Of a stretch of DNA of 64,000 nucleotides, positions 1-8,029 are shown piece by piece. Position 1 is the first letter of the stretch. Every line of letters starts with the position of its first letter. This DNA comes from Gemmatimonadota bacterium (GTDB taxonomy: Bacteria; Latescibacterota; UBA2968; UBA8231). The stretch is from positions 62,001 to 126,000 of the forward strand of contig JABJJN010000014.1 of the NCBI GenBank assembly GCA_018660835.1, read 5' to 3'. Below the pieces are notes generated by a model. It saw nothing but the letters and a program-made list of their open reading frames with translations. It was not told the DNA's origin and did no database searches. The position numbers and the translations under genes are program-made.

Positions 1-1
1 A

Positions 2-241
2 CAAGGAGTTGCCGGTTACACGGCAGAGGAAAGCGCTCGCGAAACCCCCGTCCACCTCGAGCCAGGGGACGTCGTTGTTCATCACGGCAATACGATTCAC
101 AGCGCCCGGTCGAACACCTCCGCGACCCGACACCGGCCGGCCTTCGCTATGGTCGTCAAGGGAGTCAGTTGCCGTCGTGACGAAGAGGGTTTCGCGCGAT
201 ATCAGGCAGCAGCAACGGCTCAACGTGAGGCGCTCACCTGA
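2..241 (+). CDS. Phytanoyl-CoA dioxygenase family protein, C-terminal part (5' end outside window)
   Basis: The frame starting at base 2 is open from the window edge to a TGA at 239-241 and gives 79 residues. It has the C-terminal half of the PhyH double-stranded beta-helix: a GDVVVHHG turn, then NTIHSARSN with the distal iron-binding His, and an Arg a few residues later (TRHRPAF) suited to bind 2-oxoglutarate. These Fe(II)/2-oxoglutarate enzymes hydroxylate small molecules in the cytosol. The substrate cannot be told. The gene converges on the cupin gene, whose stop lies directly against this one. The N-terminal HxD motif is outside the window. Confidence 0.75.
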   Translation, partial: QGVAGYTAEESARETPVHLEPGDVVVHHGNTIHSARSNTSATRHRPAFAMVVKGVSCRRDEEGFARYQAAATAQREALT

Positions 242-607
242 CTATTCGGGCATGAGTGCCGTAATGTTGAGATACTCCAGATCGTCTTCGGTGTTGTTGA
301 TGACTTGATGACGCTCTTTCGGAGCCAGATGCACAGCATCGCCCGCTGTGACATCGAATTCCTTGTCGTCGATCAACATTTTTCCACTGCCTGAAACGAA
401 ATAGTACACCTGCTCTTTGTTCTCGTGGGCATGATAGTCTGTTGTGATACGTCCCTGCACCACGTGCCGCGTCAAACTACCCAATGACAGTAGACATGCT
501 GAGTCAGGAGAATCTTCACTCTCATCTGACCGTGTCAGCAATGGCCAGATTATCTTGGTCTCATGACCTATATACGGAATCTGATCTCGCCAATTTCTGA
601 TTCTCAC
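242..607 (-). CDS. Small cupin-fold protein
   Basis: A 121-residue single-domain cupin. Cupin motif 1 is seen around residues 56-75 (DYHAHENKEQVYYFVSG, with His, His and Glu as likely metal ligands). Motif 2 is around residues 88-105 (GDAVHLAPKERHQVINN, second-motif His). Such stand-alone cupins bind a metal and act as isomerases, dioxygenases or sugar/ligand sensors; sequence alone does not say which. It is the last gene of the minus-strand run and starts 17 bases after the stop of the cNMP/receiver gene, so co-transcription is likely. ATG start at 607. Confidence 0.8.
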   Translation of the reverse strand: MRIRNWRDQIPYIGHETKIIWPLLTRSDESEDSPDSACLLSLGSLTRHVVQGRITTDYHAHENKEQVYYFVSGSGKMLIDDKEFDVTAGDAVHLAPKERHQVINNTEDDLEYLNITALMPE

Positions 608-624
608 TTTGTGTCTCAGCCCTT

Positions 625-1572
625 TCAGTCGATCCCCACCGTGGACTCAACCAGATGACGGAAGTCCTTCAGATTCATTGGCTTCTCCATGAAGCCATCG
701 AAATGATGCGCATGCACGTCTTCGTCTGACGCGTAGCCCGATATCCCCAGTACAGGCATATCTGGATATTTCCCGCGGACCTGCTCAAGTAAGGCATAGC
801 CATTCAGCCCTGGCATGCGAATATCCGTGATGATGAGATCAGGCGGCTCGCTGTCGATCTCTTCAAGCGCCTCTTCGCCATCGCGCGCTTCGATGGTATC
901 GAAATCCGCCAGCGCTTCGCATATCATGCGTCGGATCGCCGGCTCATCATCGACAACCAGCACACGCAGTGAAATGGTGTCTTGCATGTGTTCATCAAGG
1001 CTGCGCGCCAGTTTTTCAGGATCGAAACCCGCTTTCGACACCAACCAGTCAGACGCAAGCTCGGCGCGGTGCCTGTACTGCTTGATCCGCTGCTCCTGCT
1101 CAACCTTCTCCCGCAGATAGTCACGGACGCGCACGTTGTCTTTGATGATCTTGCCTGCAAGCAGATTGACGATATTTCGGTAGACACAAGCGGCCATCCC
1201 ACTATCGCTCGCCAACACATCTTCGAAGGCTGCTTTCTCGAAGACGAGGACATTGCTCGAGTCGATGGCCTCCACTGTGGACGTGAACGTCTGCCCTGTC
1301 ACCATACCTACCTCACCCATCGTCGTCACCGGTGTCAGTGTTGCGACCGTGGAGCCATCGGTTCCAACGACACCCAGCAACCCGGAGAGTAGAACGAACA
1401 TCTCCTCGGAAGGGCTGCCACTTGCACACACCCGCGAACCAATCTCAAACCGTTTTGGTTGACTGGCGCCAAGCAATGTCTGGATCTGTGCGGCCTCAAG
1501 ACCACTGAACAACGGGATCCCTGCCAGGGTCTTGATCAGAATGCGAGCGTTGGTTTTGGCCATGGTTTCCAT
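625..1572 (-). CDS. Cyclic-nucleotide-binding-like domain plus response-regulator receiver domain
   Basis: With an ATG start at 1572 the protein has 315 residues. Residues 17-120 form a cNMP-binding fold with the GEVGM turn. A helical linker (about 130-195) follows, then a C-terminal CheY-like receiver (203-312) with VVDDE, phospho-acceptor Asp250 in LIITDIRMPG and Lys297 in MEKP. The order is unusual because the output side is the receiver. The phosphate-binding arginine expected after the GE turn is replaced (QTFTSTVEA), so cAMP binding is doubtful. A TTG at 1662 also opens the frame, but it sits almost on a GGAGG sequence with no spacing. Another ATG lies at 1563. Confidence 0.8.
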   Translation of the reverse strand: METMAKTNARILIKTLAGIPLFSGLEAAQIQTLLGASQPKRFEIGSRVCASGSPSEEMFVLLSGLLGVVGTDGSTVATLTPVTTMGEVGMVTGQTFTSTVEAIDSSNVLVFEKAAFEDVLASDSGMAACVYRNIVNLLAGKIIKDNVRVRDYLREKVEQEQRIKQYRHRAELASDWLVSKAGFDPEKLARSLDEHMQDTISLRVLVVDDEPAIRRMICEALADFDTIEARDGEEALEEIDSEPPDLIITDIRMPGLNGYALLEQVRGKYPDMPVLGISGYASDEDVHAHHFDGFMEKPMNLKDFRHLVESTVGID

Positions 1573-1671
1573 CGTGGACGAAAATGCCACCTGTTGGACC
1601 GATCGTGTATCAATGTATCTGATGCTTGTCCGCGCGCCACCGGTTCGCCTGTGTGGAACCAACCTCCCGGG

Positions 1672-2526
1672 CTAGTCGATCACCTGTCCCCACTTTTCAC
1701 GGTCCCACTGCTTCTGACCGATCTCTTCGACATAGTCCGCCCCCATGTTTTCTGTCAGCCAGGTCTTGAGGGGCACATCAGCATCCGTCGGCTGCCACCA
1801 GCCTTTGAGGTTGACACCATCTCCGAGAAGCTGGCGTCGGATTGGATCACATTTCTCCAGGATCTCGTCAGGCATGACATTGTAATCGAGCCCTCGCAGC
1901 CAGCGATAGCTATAGCCCAGAAACAGTACCTTGCGAGTAAGGTCCGACGTATTGATGCCACGCGTGTGCCACATGCGGCGATCGAAGAGAACCGCCGTTC
2001 CCGCCTTCACCTGCAGTTGCAGGATGTCGTCCTCGTTTTGCAGATCTGGCGGTCGATCTTCTTTGTGACTTCCAGGGATGATGCGGATCCCACCATTGTC
2101 AACCTGACTGATGTCCGTCAACCAGAAGGCGACCTTCAGCGACAGCCGCGGCTGCGGACGTTCCATCTCTGGCACAGGACGACCGCCATCCTGATGCCAA
2201 CCACCCGGTTTCAGATCAGCACTGCTGCTTGATTCTGGTGGATAGTAGATCAGGTGAGAGATGTAATGCTGCACATTCCAACCAAGAAGATTCCAGATCA
2301 GGGGGAACGTCTTGGGCCAGTCGAGCAGTTCCAGGAAAACATCGTCTTCCACGATCGTCCTGAATTTGCTCATCATCGCTCGCGGATCGATCTGCCCACG
2401 CACCCGCTCTTCTTGATCGACGCGGTCGGCCGCGTCCAACAGACGGGCGAGCATGCCATCATCCAGGGCGTCCGGTACGACCAGATACCCCTCTTGATCG
2501 AACTGATCTCGCTGCTCTGCTGTCAT
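1672..2526 (-). CDS. Phytanoyl-CoA dioxygenase (PhyH) family oxygenase
   Basis: A 284-residue PhyH enzyme with a complete facial triad: His111 and Asp113 in GGWHQDGG, and distal His187 in MWHTRG. The conserved PGSHKED turn is at about 151-157 and the Arg for 2-oxoglutarate is near 198. The open frame runs further upstream, but that part overlaps the ABC permease gene in another frame, so the ATG at 2526, directly before the typical N-terminus (QFDQEGYLVVPD), is the better start. It lies 53 bases after the permease stop and is probably in the same transcript as the exporter, where it might modify an exported compound (inference). Confidence 0.85.
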   Translation of the reverse strand: MTAEQRDQFDQEGYLVVPDALDDGMLARLLDAADRVDQEERVRGQIDPRAMMSKFRTIVEDDVFLELLDWPKTFPLIWNLLGWNVQHYISHLIYYPPESSSSADLKPGGWHQDGGRPVPEMERPQPRLSLKVAFWLTDISQVDNGGIRIIPGSHKEDRPPDLQNEDDILQLQVKAGTAVLFDRRMWHTRGINTSDLTRKVLFLGYSYRWLRGLDYNVMPDEILEKCDPIRRQLLGDGVNLKGWWQPTDADVPLKTWLTENMGADYVEEIGQKQWDREKWGQVID

Positions 2527-2579
2527 GCTGTACTGCAGACTGTCGGTATGCACAGTGATCCTTTGTCGTTGTGAGGCCA

Positions 2580-3302
2580 CTACCCCTGCATGTAGCGCTC
2601 CCGTTGCTGCAGGCGTAGCAACCCCAATAGCAGCAACGCACCTGAGCCAGCCAGCAGGTAGGCACGATTGTAGAAGGTTGTCTGCGCTTGCACCATCGCC
2701 TCGTAGGCCTCGAGCTGCGCGAAGGGATTGTAGAACAGATTCCAACGACTACCCTCGAGAGGTTCAGTTAGAATCCAGAGGAAGAGACCGATGGAAACCA
2801 GAACAGCTGCAGCACCATTGCCACTGCGTACGATGGTCGCCAGGGCAAATCCAAGGCAGCCGAAAAACAATACCGGAAACATCAGATGGAAAACCATCTC
2901 CAGCACCGAGAAATCGGCAAGCGCTGCCTGACATAAGAAGGCGAGCGTGATCAGCAGTGTGCCAATGACGATTTGCTGCACCGCCTGGCGCGCCAGCCAC
3001 ACCTTGTATCGATAGTCGGGGATCCCGAAAAGTGTTTCCAACATGCGCGCATCCACATCGCTCTGAATCGCATACGCTGAGGGATAAAATGTGAGCAGCA
3101 TCGCCGGCGCCAACAGGAAGTAGTAGATCTGCCCGGCATTCGGCGGCACAGCCTCTTCCACCGCATGGATCACCGTGACGAAGAGGAACACAGCAAGAGC
3201 GAAGAGCAGGAAATAGATAAAGCGACCGGCGAAGACCTGTCCCGCGCTATAACGGAAGAAGCGCCACCCCGAACGAAGATGAGTCAACACCAGACTCCTC
3301 AC
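2580..3302 (-). CDS. ABC-2 type permease, partner of the RND-ABC fusion
   Basis: About 240 residues with six hydrophobic segments: near residues 27-45, 60-75, 105-125, 130-150, 155-175 and 217-232. The arrangement is that of ABC-2 exporter permeases, including the cytoplasmic stretch between TM2 and TM3 (SDVDARMLETLFGIPDYRY). A GTG at 3302 overlaps the stop of the upstream RND-ABC gene as GTGA, which indicates translational coupling. An AGGAG just downstream would instead serve GTG 3290 or TTG 3287, and a GTG at 3326 also opens the frame. The tight coupling makes it the likely membrane partner of the fused ATPase. Substrate unknown. Confidence 0.8.
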   Translation of the reverse strand: MRSLVLTHLRSGWRFFRYSAGQVFAGRFIYFLLFALAVFLFVTVIHAVEEAVPPNAGQIYYFLLAPAMLLTFYPSAYAIQSDVDARMLETLFGIPDYRYKVWLARQAVQQIVIGTLLITLAFLCQAALADFSVLEMVFHLMFPVLFFGCLGFALATIVRSGNGAAAVLVSIGLFLWILTEPLEGSRWNLFYNPFAQLEAYEAMVQAQTTFYNRAYLLAGSGALLLLGLLRLQQRERYMQG

Positions 3303-6300
3303 GCTGCTTCTCCATCCAGGAGCCACAGATAGGCATCCTCCAAAGTGGGCGTCACCGCCTGCGCATCAGGCCAAGGCTGGTTCGCTGACAGCAACCTGAC
3401 GCGTATCTGTTCGCCATCGCGCATATGATGGACGATGCGCTCCGTTTCGCGTAGCTGCGCAAAGCGCTCTTCATCTACCTGTGCCTGCCACACGACACCT
3501 CGGGTGCGCTCCACCATATCCAGCGGACTACCGTCAAACCGAACCTGTCCGCCACCGAGGACGGCGACCCGATTACACGAACTGGAGATATCCTCGATGA
3601 TGTGAGTGGAGAAGATGACAATCCGATCTCTGGCCAACTCCGACAGCAGATTGCGAAAACGAATCCGCTCGCGTGGATCCAGCCCCGCCGTCGGTTCATC
3701 AACGACGAGAATGCGTGGTAGATGCAACAGAGTCTGGGCAATCCCAACCCGCTGCTTCATGCCACCGGAAAAGCCGCCGATCTTACGATCTCGACTATCA
3801 TCCAGGTGTACCCGTGAAATCGCCGCCTCAACAACCTCCTGGCGCTCTTGGGGATCCCACTTCCCCTTCAGCAGGGCCTGATAGTCGAGAAACTGATAGG
3901 CCGTCATGTTTTCGTAGGTGCCGAACTCCTGCGGCAAGTAGCCGATCAGTGCCTGCAGCTCCTCTCTCTGCTCAAGCTGATCATGACCATTGATCTTCAC
4001 GCGACCTCGACTCTGACTCAGGACACCGCAGATAATCCGCATCAACGTTGTCTTGCCAGCCCCATTCGGACCAATCAGACCGAACATGCCGGAGCCGATC
4101 TCCAGGGACACTTGCTGCAGAGCAGTGAAGGGACGTTTGCGACGGCCGATGACGGGAATCGCCCCTATGAGGCGATAGAAGCCGGATCGACTGCGGCGGA
4201 AACGACCGACAATGCTGTCGACGTTGACCTCACCACGATAGAGCTTCTGAGAGCCCCGATAGATCGCCACGCCGAGATACCAGAAGGCGCCGGCGATCAG
4301 TGTCGCTGGCCAGATTTCCCAACGATTCTGCCACCACGCCATGTGCATCGCCGGCAGGAGCCAAATGACAAGCCCGTAACCGAAACGGATCAACTTGTCT
4401 CTGCGTCGCTGGCCATTGAAGGCAGCCAGGTGCGCACTCAACAGGATGCGTAGATGTATGTAGAGTCCCACAGAGAACAGCATCATCCACACAAGATGGT
4501 CCAGGTGCAGATACGTGAAGTACGCATGAAAACCGAAGAGCGGCAGTTGCCAGGCCCAGGCGCCGCCAGTGGATGAAGTTGTCGCCGCGGAGACCCGACC
4601 ACGCTCTACATCGTGGGCAAGTTGCCTTTCACCGCGTCGCCACTGCCGGCGGAATCGCGAGGGCTCATCATACTCTTTCACCACATTGGCGATGCTGATA
4701 TGCAGAGCCTGGTCGGCAGGAATCAGATCGGCCTGACTGCGTCGCAAGCTGCTCTGCACAAACCAGGTAAGACCCGGAACCAAACCAAGCAGTGCCGTGC
4801 CGTCCGCGAATTTCCAGAACGTCGAATCCACGTATTGCGTGACGAGCCATAAACCGGTCCCCATGATGGCGAGATTCGCCAGCCGCGCTGTCGTACTCAG
4901 CTCTCGTCCCCACTCAACGACCTGCTCGAGGCCGTAATACACCGTCGGCACAAGCACGAGGGTGAAAACGGTTCCCGCCGCAAGACCACCGATGACGGCG
5001 ATCGCAAAGGGGACGCCAATCATCGCAACATACTCCGCCTCACCCATCGCCAGTGGCACCATGGCCAGGACCGTCGTCAAGGCGGTGATCGCAATCGGTC
5101 GCACGCGAATCTGACCGGCTGTCAGCAGTGCCCGACCAAGTCGATAGCCACGGCGCTGCAACATGCGCGCGTAGTCAATGAGCATGATCCCATTGTTGAC
5201 GACGACGCCGAGAAGGATCAAGAATCCCACGAGGGCATTGGCATTGAAAATCGAGTTCCCCGTCAGAATCAGACCCCAGAAGGCGCCTACTGTGGCCAGG
5301 GGCAGGGTGATCATCATAGCCAGCGGTGCTACGAGGGACTCGAAGACGGACGCGAGAATCATGTAGATGAGGATGATCGCCGCGCCAATGAGGAAGTAAA
5401 ATTCCGTCAGATCGGTCTCGTCATGGACAACTTCTATCGCCACGCCCGATGGCAGATTCACCTGTCCGGCGAGTAGATCCACAGTGGCCCGGGCCTCATC
5501 AAGTAGATCCTTTGAGTCCTTGATCTCGGAGTGAAAGTGGTATCCGACTCTCAACTCCTTCTCTTGATTCACTCTGTCGTAGCTGCCATAGCCGTCACTG
5601 TAGCGCAGATCAGTCAACTGCGAGAGTGCGACCGTCCCCCCGCCGTTGGTCGACACCTGCAGCGAATAGAGGTCCTCCACACGCTGAGAGACATCCTCCC
5701 TGCTTTCGCCCTTGAGCACGATGTCGATCTCATCTGCGTCTTGCGGCCGCAACTGTGCCGCCGTTTCCACTTGTCGCTGCAGATCCGTCAGAGCGCCATT
5801 AATCGCCTGTGCGTCGACGCCAAAGTAGGAGAGGGCTGCATGATCCAGATGCAGATCGATTTGCGGCTCGCCGCCACTTACCTGCACATAGGCATAGGAG
5901 ATCGTTGACTGGCGTTCGAGATTGTACTTCAGATCGTCTGCAATCCGGCGTAGCATCGACAGATCGCTACCACGAATGGCGATGTGTTCCGATGACGAGC
6001 CGATCCCAAGCAGTCGCTGGAAGGCCTGCCCACCAGAAAATCCCCCGCCGCCGCCACGACCACCACCGCCGCCACTGCGACCGACGGGCTGACTGAAGCT
6101 GAAACGCATCCCCTGATAAGCGCGCCAGAGGTCTTGCTGCATATCCGATTTGATCGACGCCAGATTCCTGCCAGCGACCTGCTGGAAGTCTTCCTTGAGA
6201 TCAAGAGACAGGTGCAGCAGATCCGGCTGCACATCGATACGACGTTCAGCCAACTCCTCTACGCGCTGCATGCGCTCGTCAAGCTCACGAGCGATCTCGT

Positions 6301-8029
6301 CGACTACCTCCAGCGTCGTTCCACCCGGCAATGTCGCATACAGATCGAAAGTCTCGAGCTCGACGTCCTGCCCCGCATTGACACTCACCCCAAGACACAG
6401 CAGCACACTCACAAAGAACAGGAGCGTGCTGATCACGACGGCTCGTGTCGGATATCGCAGGCACGATTTGAGCAGCAGCGAATAGATCTGCACCAGGCGG
6501 TGACGTTGCGAGACACGATGAAAGTGGGCCGTGTGAACAGCGGCGAGGCTTTCCCGCGTGCGAAACAATCGGTAGGCAAACACAGGGATCAATAAGACGG
6601 CTACGACCAACGAAACCAACAGTGTGGACACCACAGAGATCCCCACATTGCGTCCGAGAGTTCCTACCAGAAAGTTCTCGGAAAAGACGAAGGGCAAGAA
6701 CACACACACCGTCGTCAACGTCGCCGCTGCCACCGCACGCCACACCTCGCGAACACCGGCAACCACGGCAGCGAAGGGCTCTATACCGCGGGCCAGCTGG
6801 CGATAGATGTTCTCGAGCACAACGACACTGTTGTCCAGCAGCATCCCCACGGCGATGGCGATACCCACGAGGGACAACGTATTGAGACTGATATCAAAGG
6901 CGTAGAAAAAATTGAGGGCGATCAGGACCGATACGGGAACCGCGGCGGCGACGACGGCAACGAGCCGTAGATTGCGCAAGAATACCCAGAGGACGGCGAT
7001 CGCCAGAACACCGCCGACCAGTGCCAGTTGTTGGATCGACTCGATATTCTCTTCGATCGGTTCTGCGCTGTCGGTCTGGATCACCAGCTCAATCCCGTCG
7101 CCTGCGATATCGCGATTGAGCTGATCGACGACATCCCGTGTCGCGTGGGATAGATCAATCAGATTGACCGCCTGATCCCGGATCAGAGAAATGGCGATGG
7201 ACTCCATTCCATTCACCAGCGAGATCGACTGCCGATCGGCCCCGCCTTCCTGGATCCTGGCCAGCTGGCCCAGTTTCAGCGAGCCATCGTCGCCGATCAC
7301 CGTCTGCGCCAGAGCATCGATGTCATCAAATTCGCTCACGAGGTGGACGAAAGCGCGTTGACGACCATCCTCGACGTGGCCAAGGAATCTTCTTGGGCGT
7401 GCCGCCTGAGCGATCCGGTTCGACACGTCAGCCATCGTGAGACCGTGGCTGTGTAAGCCATCCTCGTCCAGCTCAACCTCGACAGAGCGCTGACGCCCGC
7501 CAAAGATGCTGACACTGGCCACACCATCGATGCTCTCCAGCTGTGGCAGCACTTTCGCATCCACTACCTGGCGAATCTGATCCAAAGAGCCTGCTCCACG
7601 AGCCTGCAGGCCCATGAATCGATTGGACATCTGTTCCGTGTCGATCTTAAAAGCAGAGACGAAGAATTCGTCACCGAGTGTCATCTGTGCCGCGGCGACT
7701 TCCTCCTGCAACCTCAGATAGGAGTATTTCTGATTCGTCGACGGTGTGTAATAGATGTAAAGTGTCGCCTCACGCTGCTGCACACTTGCTTCGATGCGCT
7801 CGATGCCCTCCAGTGTAGCAATGGCACTTTCAATAGGGATGACGGCCTGGTGTTCGAGATAGGCTGGCTCCGCATCACGCTGACTGCGAATTTGTACGAT
7901 ATGCAGTGGCAGTTCCGCGAAGGGAATCAGCTCCACCGCCAGTCGCTGATGTGAAACCACGCCGAGCATACAGGCCCCCAGCAGCAGCATGCAGACCATC
8001 ACCGGCCGACGAAGAATTCCGCCGATCAT
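3299..8029 (-). CDS. RND efflux permease fused to extra membrane segments and an ABC ATPase
   Basis: One uninterrupted 1576-residue frame. Residues 1-1035 are a full RND permease: TM1, two periplasmic porter/docking blocks, TM4 with VGMLLDNSVVVLEN, TM10 with GVVVNNGIMLIDY, and TM12 near 1012-1034. Two further hydrophobic segments follow (1050-1067, 1075-1093). Next comes an ABC-like first strand (SIANVVKEYDE, about 1112-1122), then a block of about four helices (1158-1257). The rest is an ABC nucleotide-binding domain with Walker A GPNGAGKTT (1320-1328), Q-loop LPQEFG, signature FSGGMKQR (1420-1427), Walker B ILVVDEPT and H-loop STHIIED. All ATPase motifs are intact. A glycine-rich stretch sits at 652-667. 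The ATG overlaps the previous stop (ATGA). Confidence 0.88.
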   Translation of the reverse strand: MIGGILRRPVMVCMLLLGACMLGVVSHQRLAVELIPFAELPLHIVQIRSQRDAEPAYLEHQAVIPIESAIATLEGIERIEASVQQREATLYIYYTPSTNQKYSYLRLQEEVAAAQMTLGDEFFVSAFKIDTEQMSNRFMGLQARGAGSLDQIRQVVDAKVLPQLESIDGVASVSIFGGRQRSVEVELDEDGLHSHGLTMADVSNRIAQAARPRRFLGHVEDGRQRAFVHLVSEFDDIDALAQTVIGDDGSLKLGQLARIQEGGADRQSISLVNGMESIAISLIRDQAVNLIDLSHATRDVVDQLNRDIAGDGIELVIQTDSAEPIEENIESIQQLALVGGVLAIAVLWVFLRNLRLVAVVAAAVPVSVLIALNFFYAFDISLNTLSLVGIAIAVGMLLDNSVVVLENIYRQLARGIEPFAAVVAGVREVWRAVAAATLTTVCVFLPFVFSENFLVGTLGRNVGISVVSTLLVSLVVAVLLIPVFAYRLFRTRESLAAVHTAHFHRVSQRHRLVQIYSLLLKSCLRYPTRAVVISTLLFFVSVLLCLGVSVNAGQDVELETFDLYATLPGGTTLEVVDEIARELDERMQRVEELAERRIDVQPDLLHLSLDLKEDFQQVAGRNLASIKSDMQQDLWRAYQGMRFSFSQPVGRSGGGGGRGGGGGFSGGQAFQRLLGIGSSSEHIAIRGSDLSMLRRIADDLKYNLERQSTISYAYVQVSGGEPQIDLHLDHAALSYFGVDAQAINGALTDLQRQVETAAQLRPQDADEIDIVLKGESREDVSQRVEDLYSLQVSTNGGGTVALSQLTDLRYSDGYGSYDRVNQEKELRVGYHFHSEIKDSKDLLDEARATVDLLAGQVNLPSGVAIEVVHDETDLTEFYFLIGAAIILIYMILASVFESLVAPLAMMITLPLATVGAFWGLILTGNSIFNANALVGFLILLGVVVNNGIMLIDYARMLQRRGYRLGRALLTAGQIRVRPIAITALTTVLAMVPLAMGEAEYVAMIGVPFAIAVIGGLAAGTVFTLVLVPTVYYGLEQVVEWGRELSTTARLANLAIMGTGLWLVTQYVDSTFWKFADGTALLGLVPGLTWFVQSSLRRSQADLIPADQALHISIANVVKEYDEPSRFRRQWRRGERQLAHDVERGRVSAATTSSTGGAWAWQLPLFGFHAYFTYLHLDHLVWMMLFSVGLYIHLRILLSAHLAAFNGQRRRDKLIRFGYGLVIWLLPAMHMAWWQNRWEIWPATLIAGAFWYLGVAIYRGSQKLYRGEVNVDSIVGRFRRSRSGFYRLIGAIPVIGRRKRPFTALQQVSLEIGSGMFGLIGPNGAGKTTLMRIICGVLSQSRGRVKINGHDQLEQREELQALIGYLPQEFGTYENMTAYQFLDYQALLKGKWDPQERQEVVEAAISRVHLDDSRDRKIGGFSGGMKQRVGIAQTLLHLPRILVVDEPTAGLDPRERIRFRNLLSELARDRIVIFSTHIIEDISSSCNRVAVLGGGQVRFDGSPLDMVERTRGVVWQAQVDEERFAQLRETERIVHHMRDGEQIRVRLLSANQPWPDAQAVTPTLEDAYLWLLDGEAA

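Noticed and set aside
1459..2232. Long plus-strand open frame of 257 codons opposite the first PhyH gene
   Set aside because: It is the antisense shadow of a protein with a complete iron motif. Its own sequence has no family features and a biased, non-coding composition. The same holds for other long antisense frames, for example 12060-12677, 15976-16575 and 45731-46309.
3299..8029. The fusion as two separate genes with an internal start
   Set aside because: Internal ATGs between the RND and ATPase parts, for example at 4864, have no ribosome site, and an ABC-like first strand lies before the extra helices. One polypeptide fits better, although an assembly or sequencing error cannot be excluded here.
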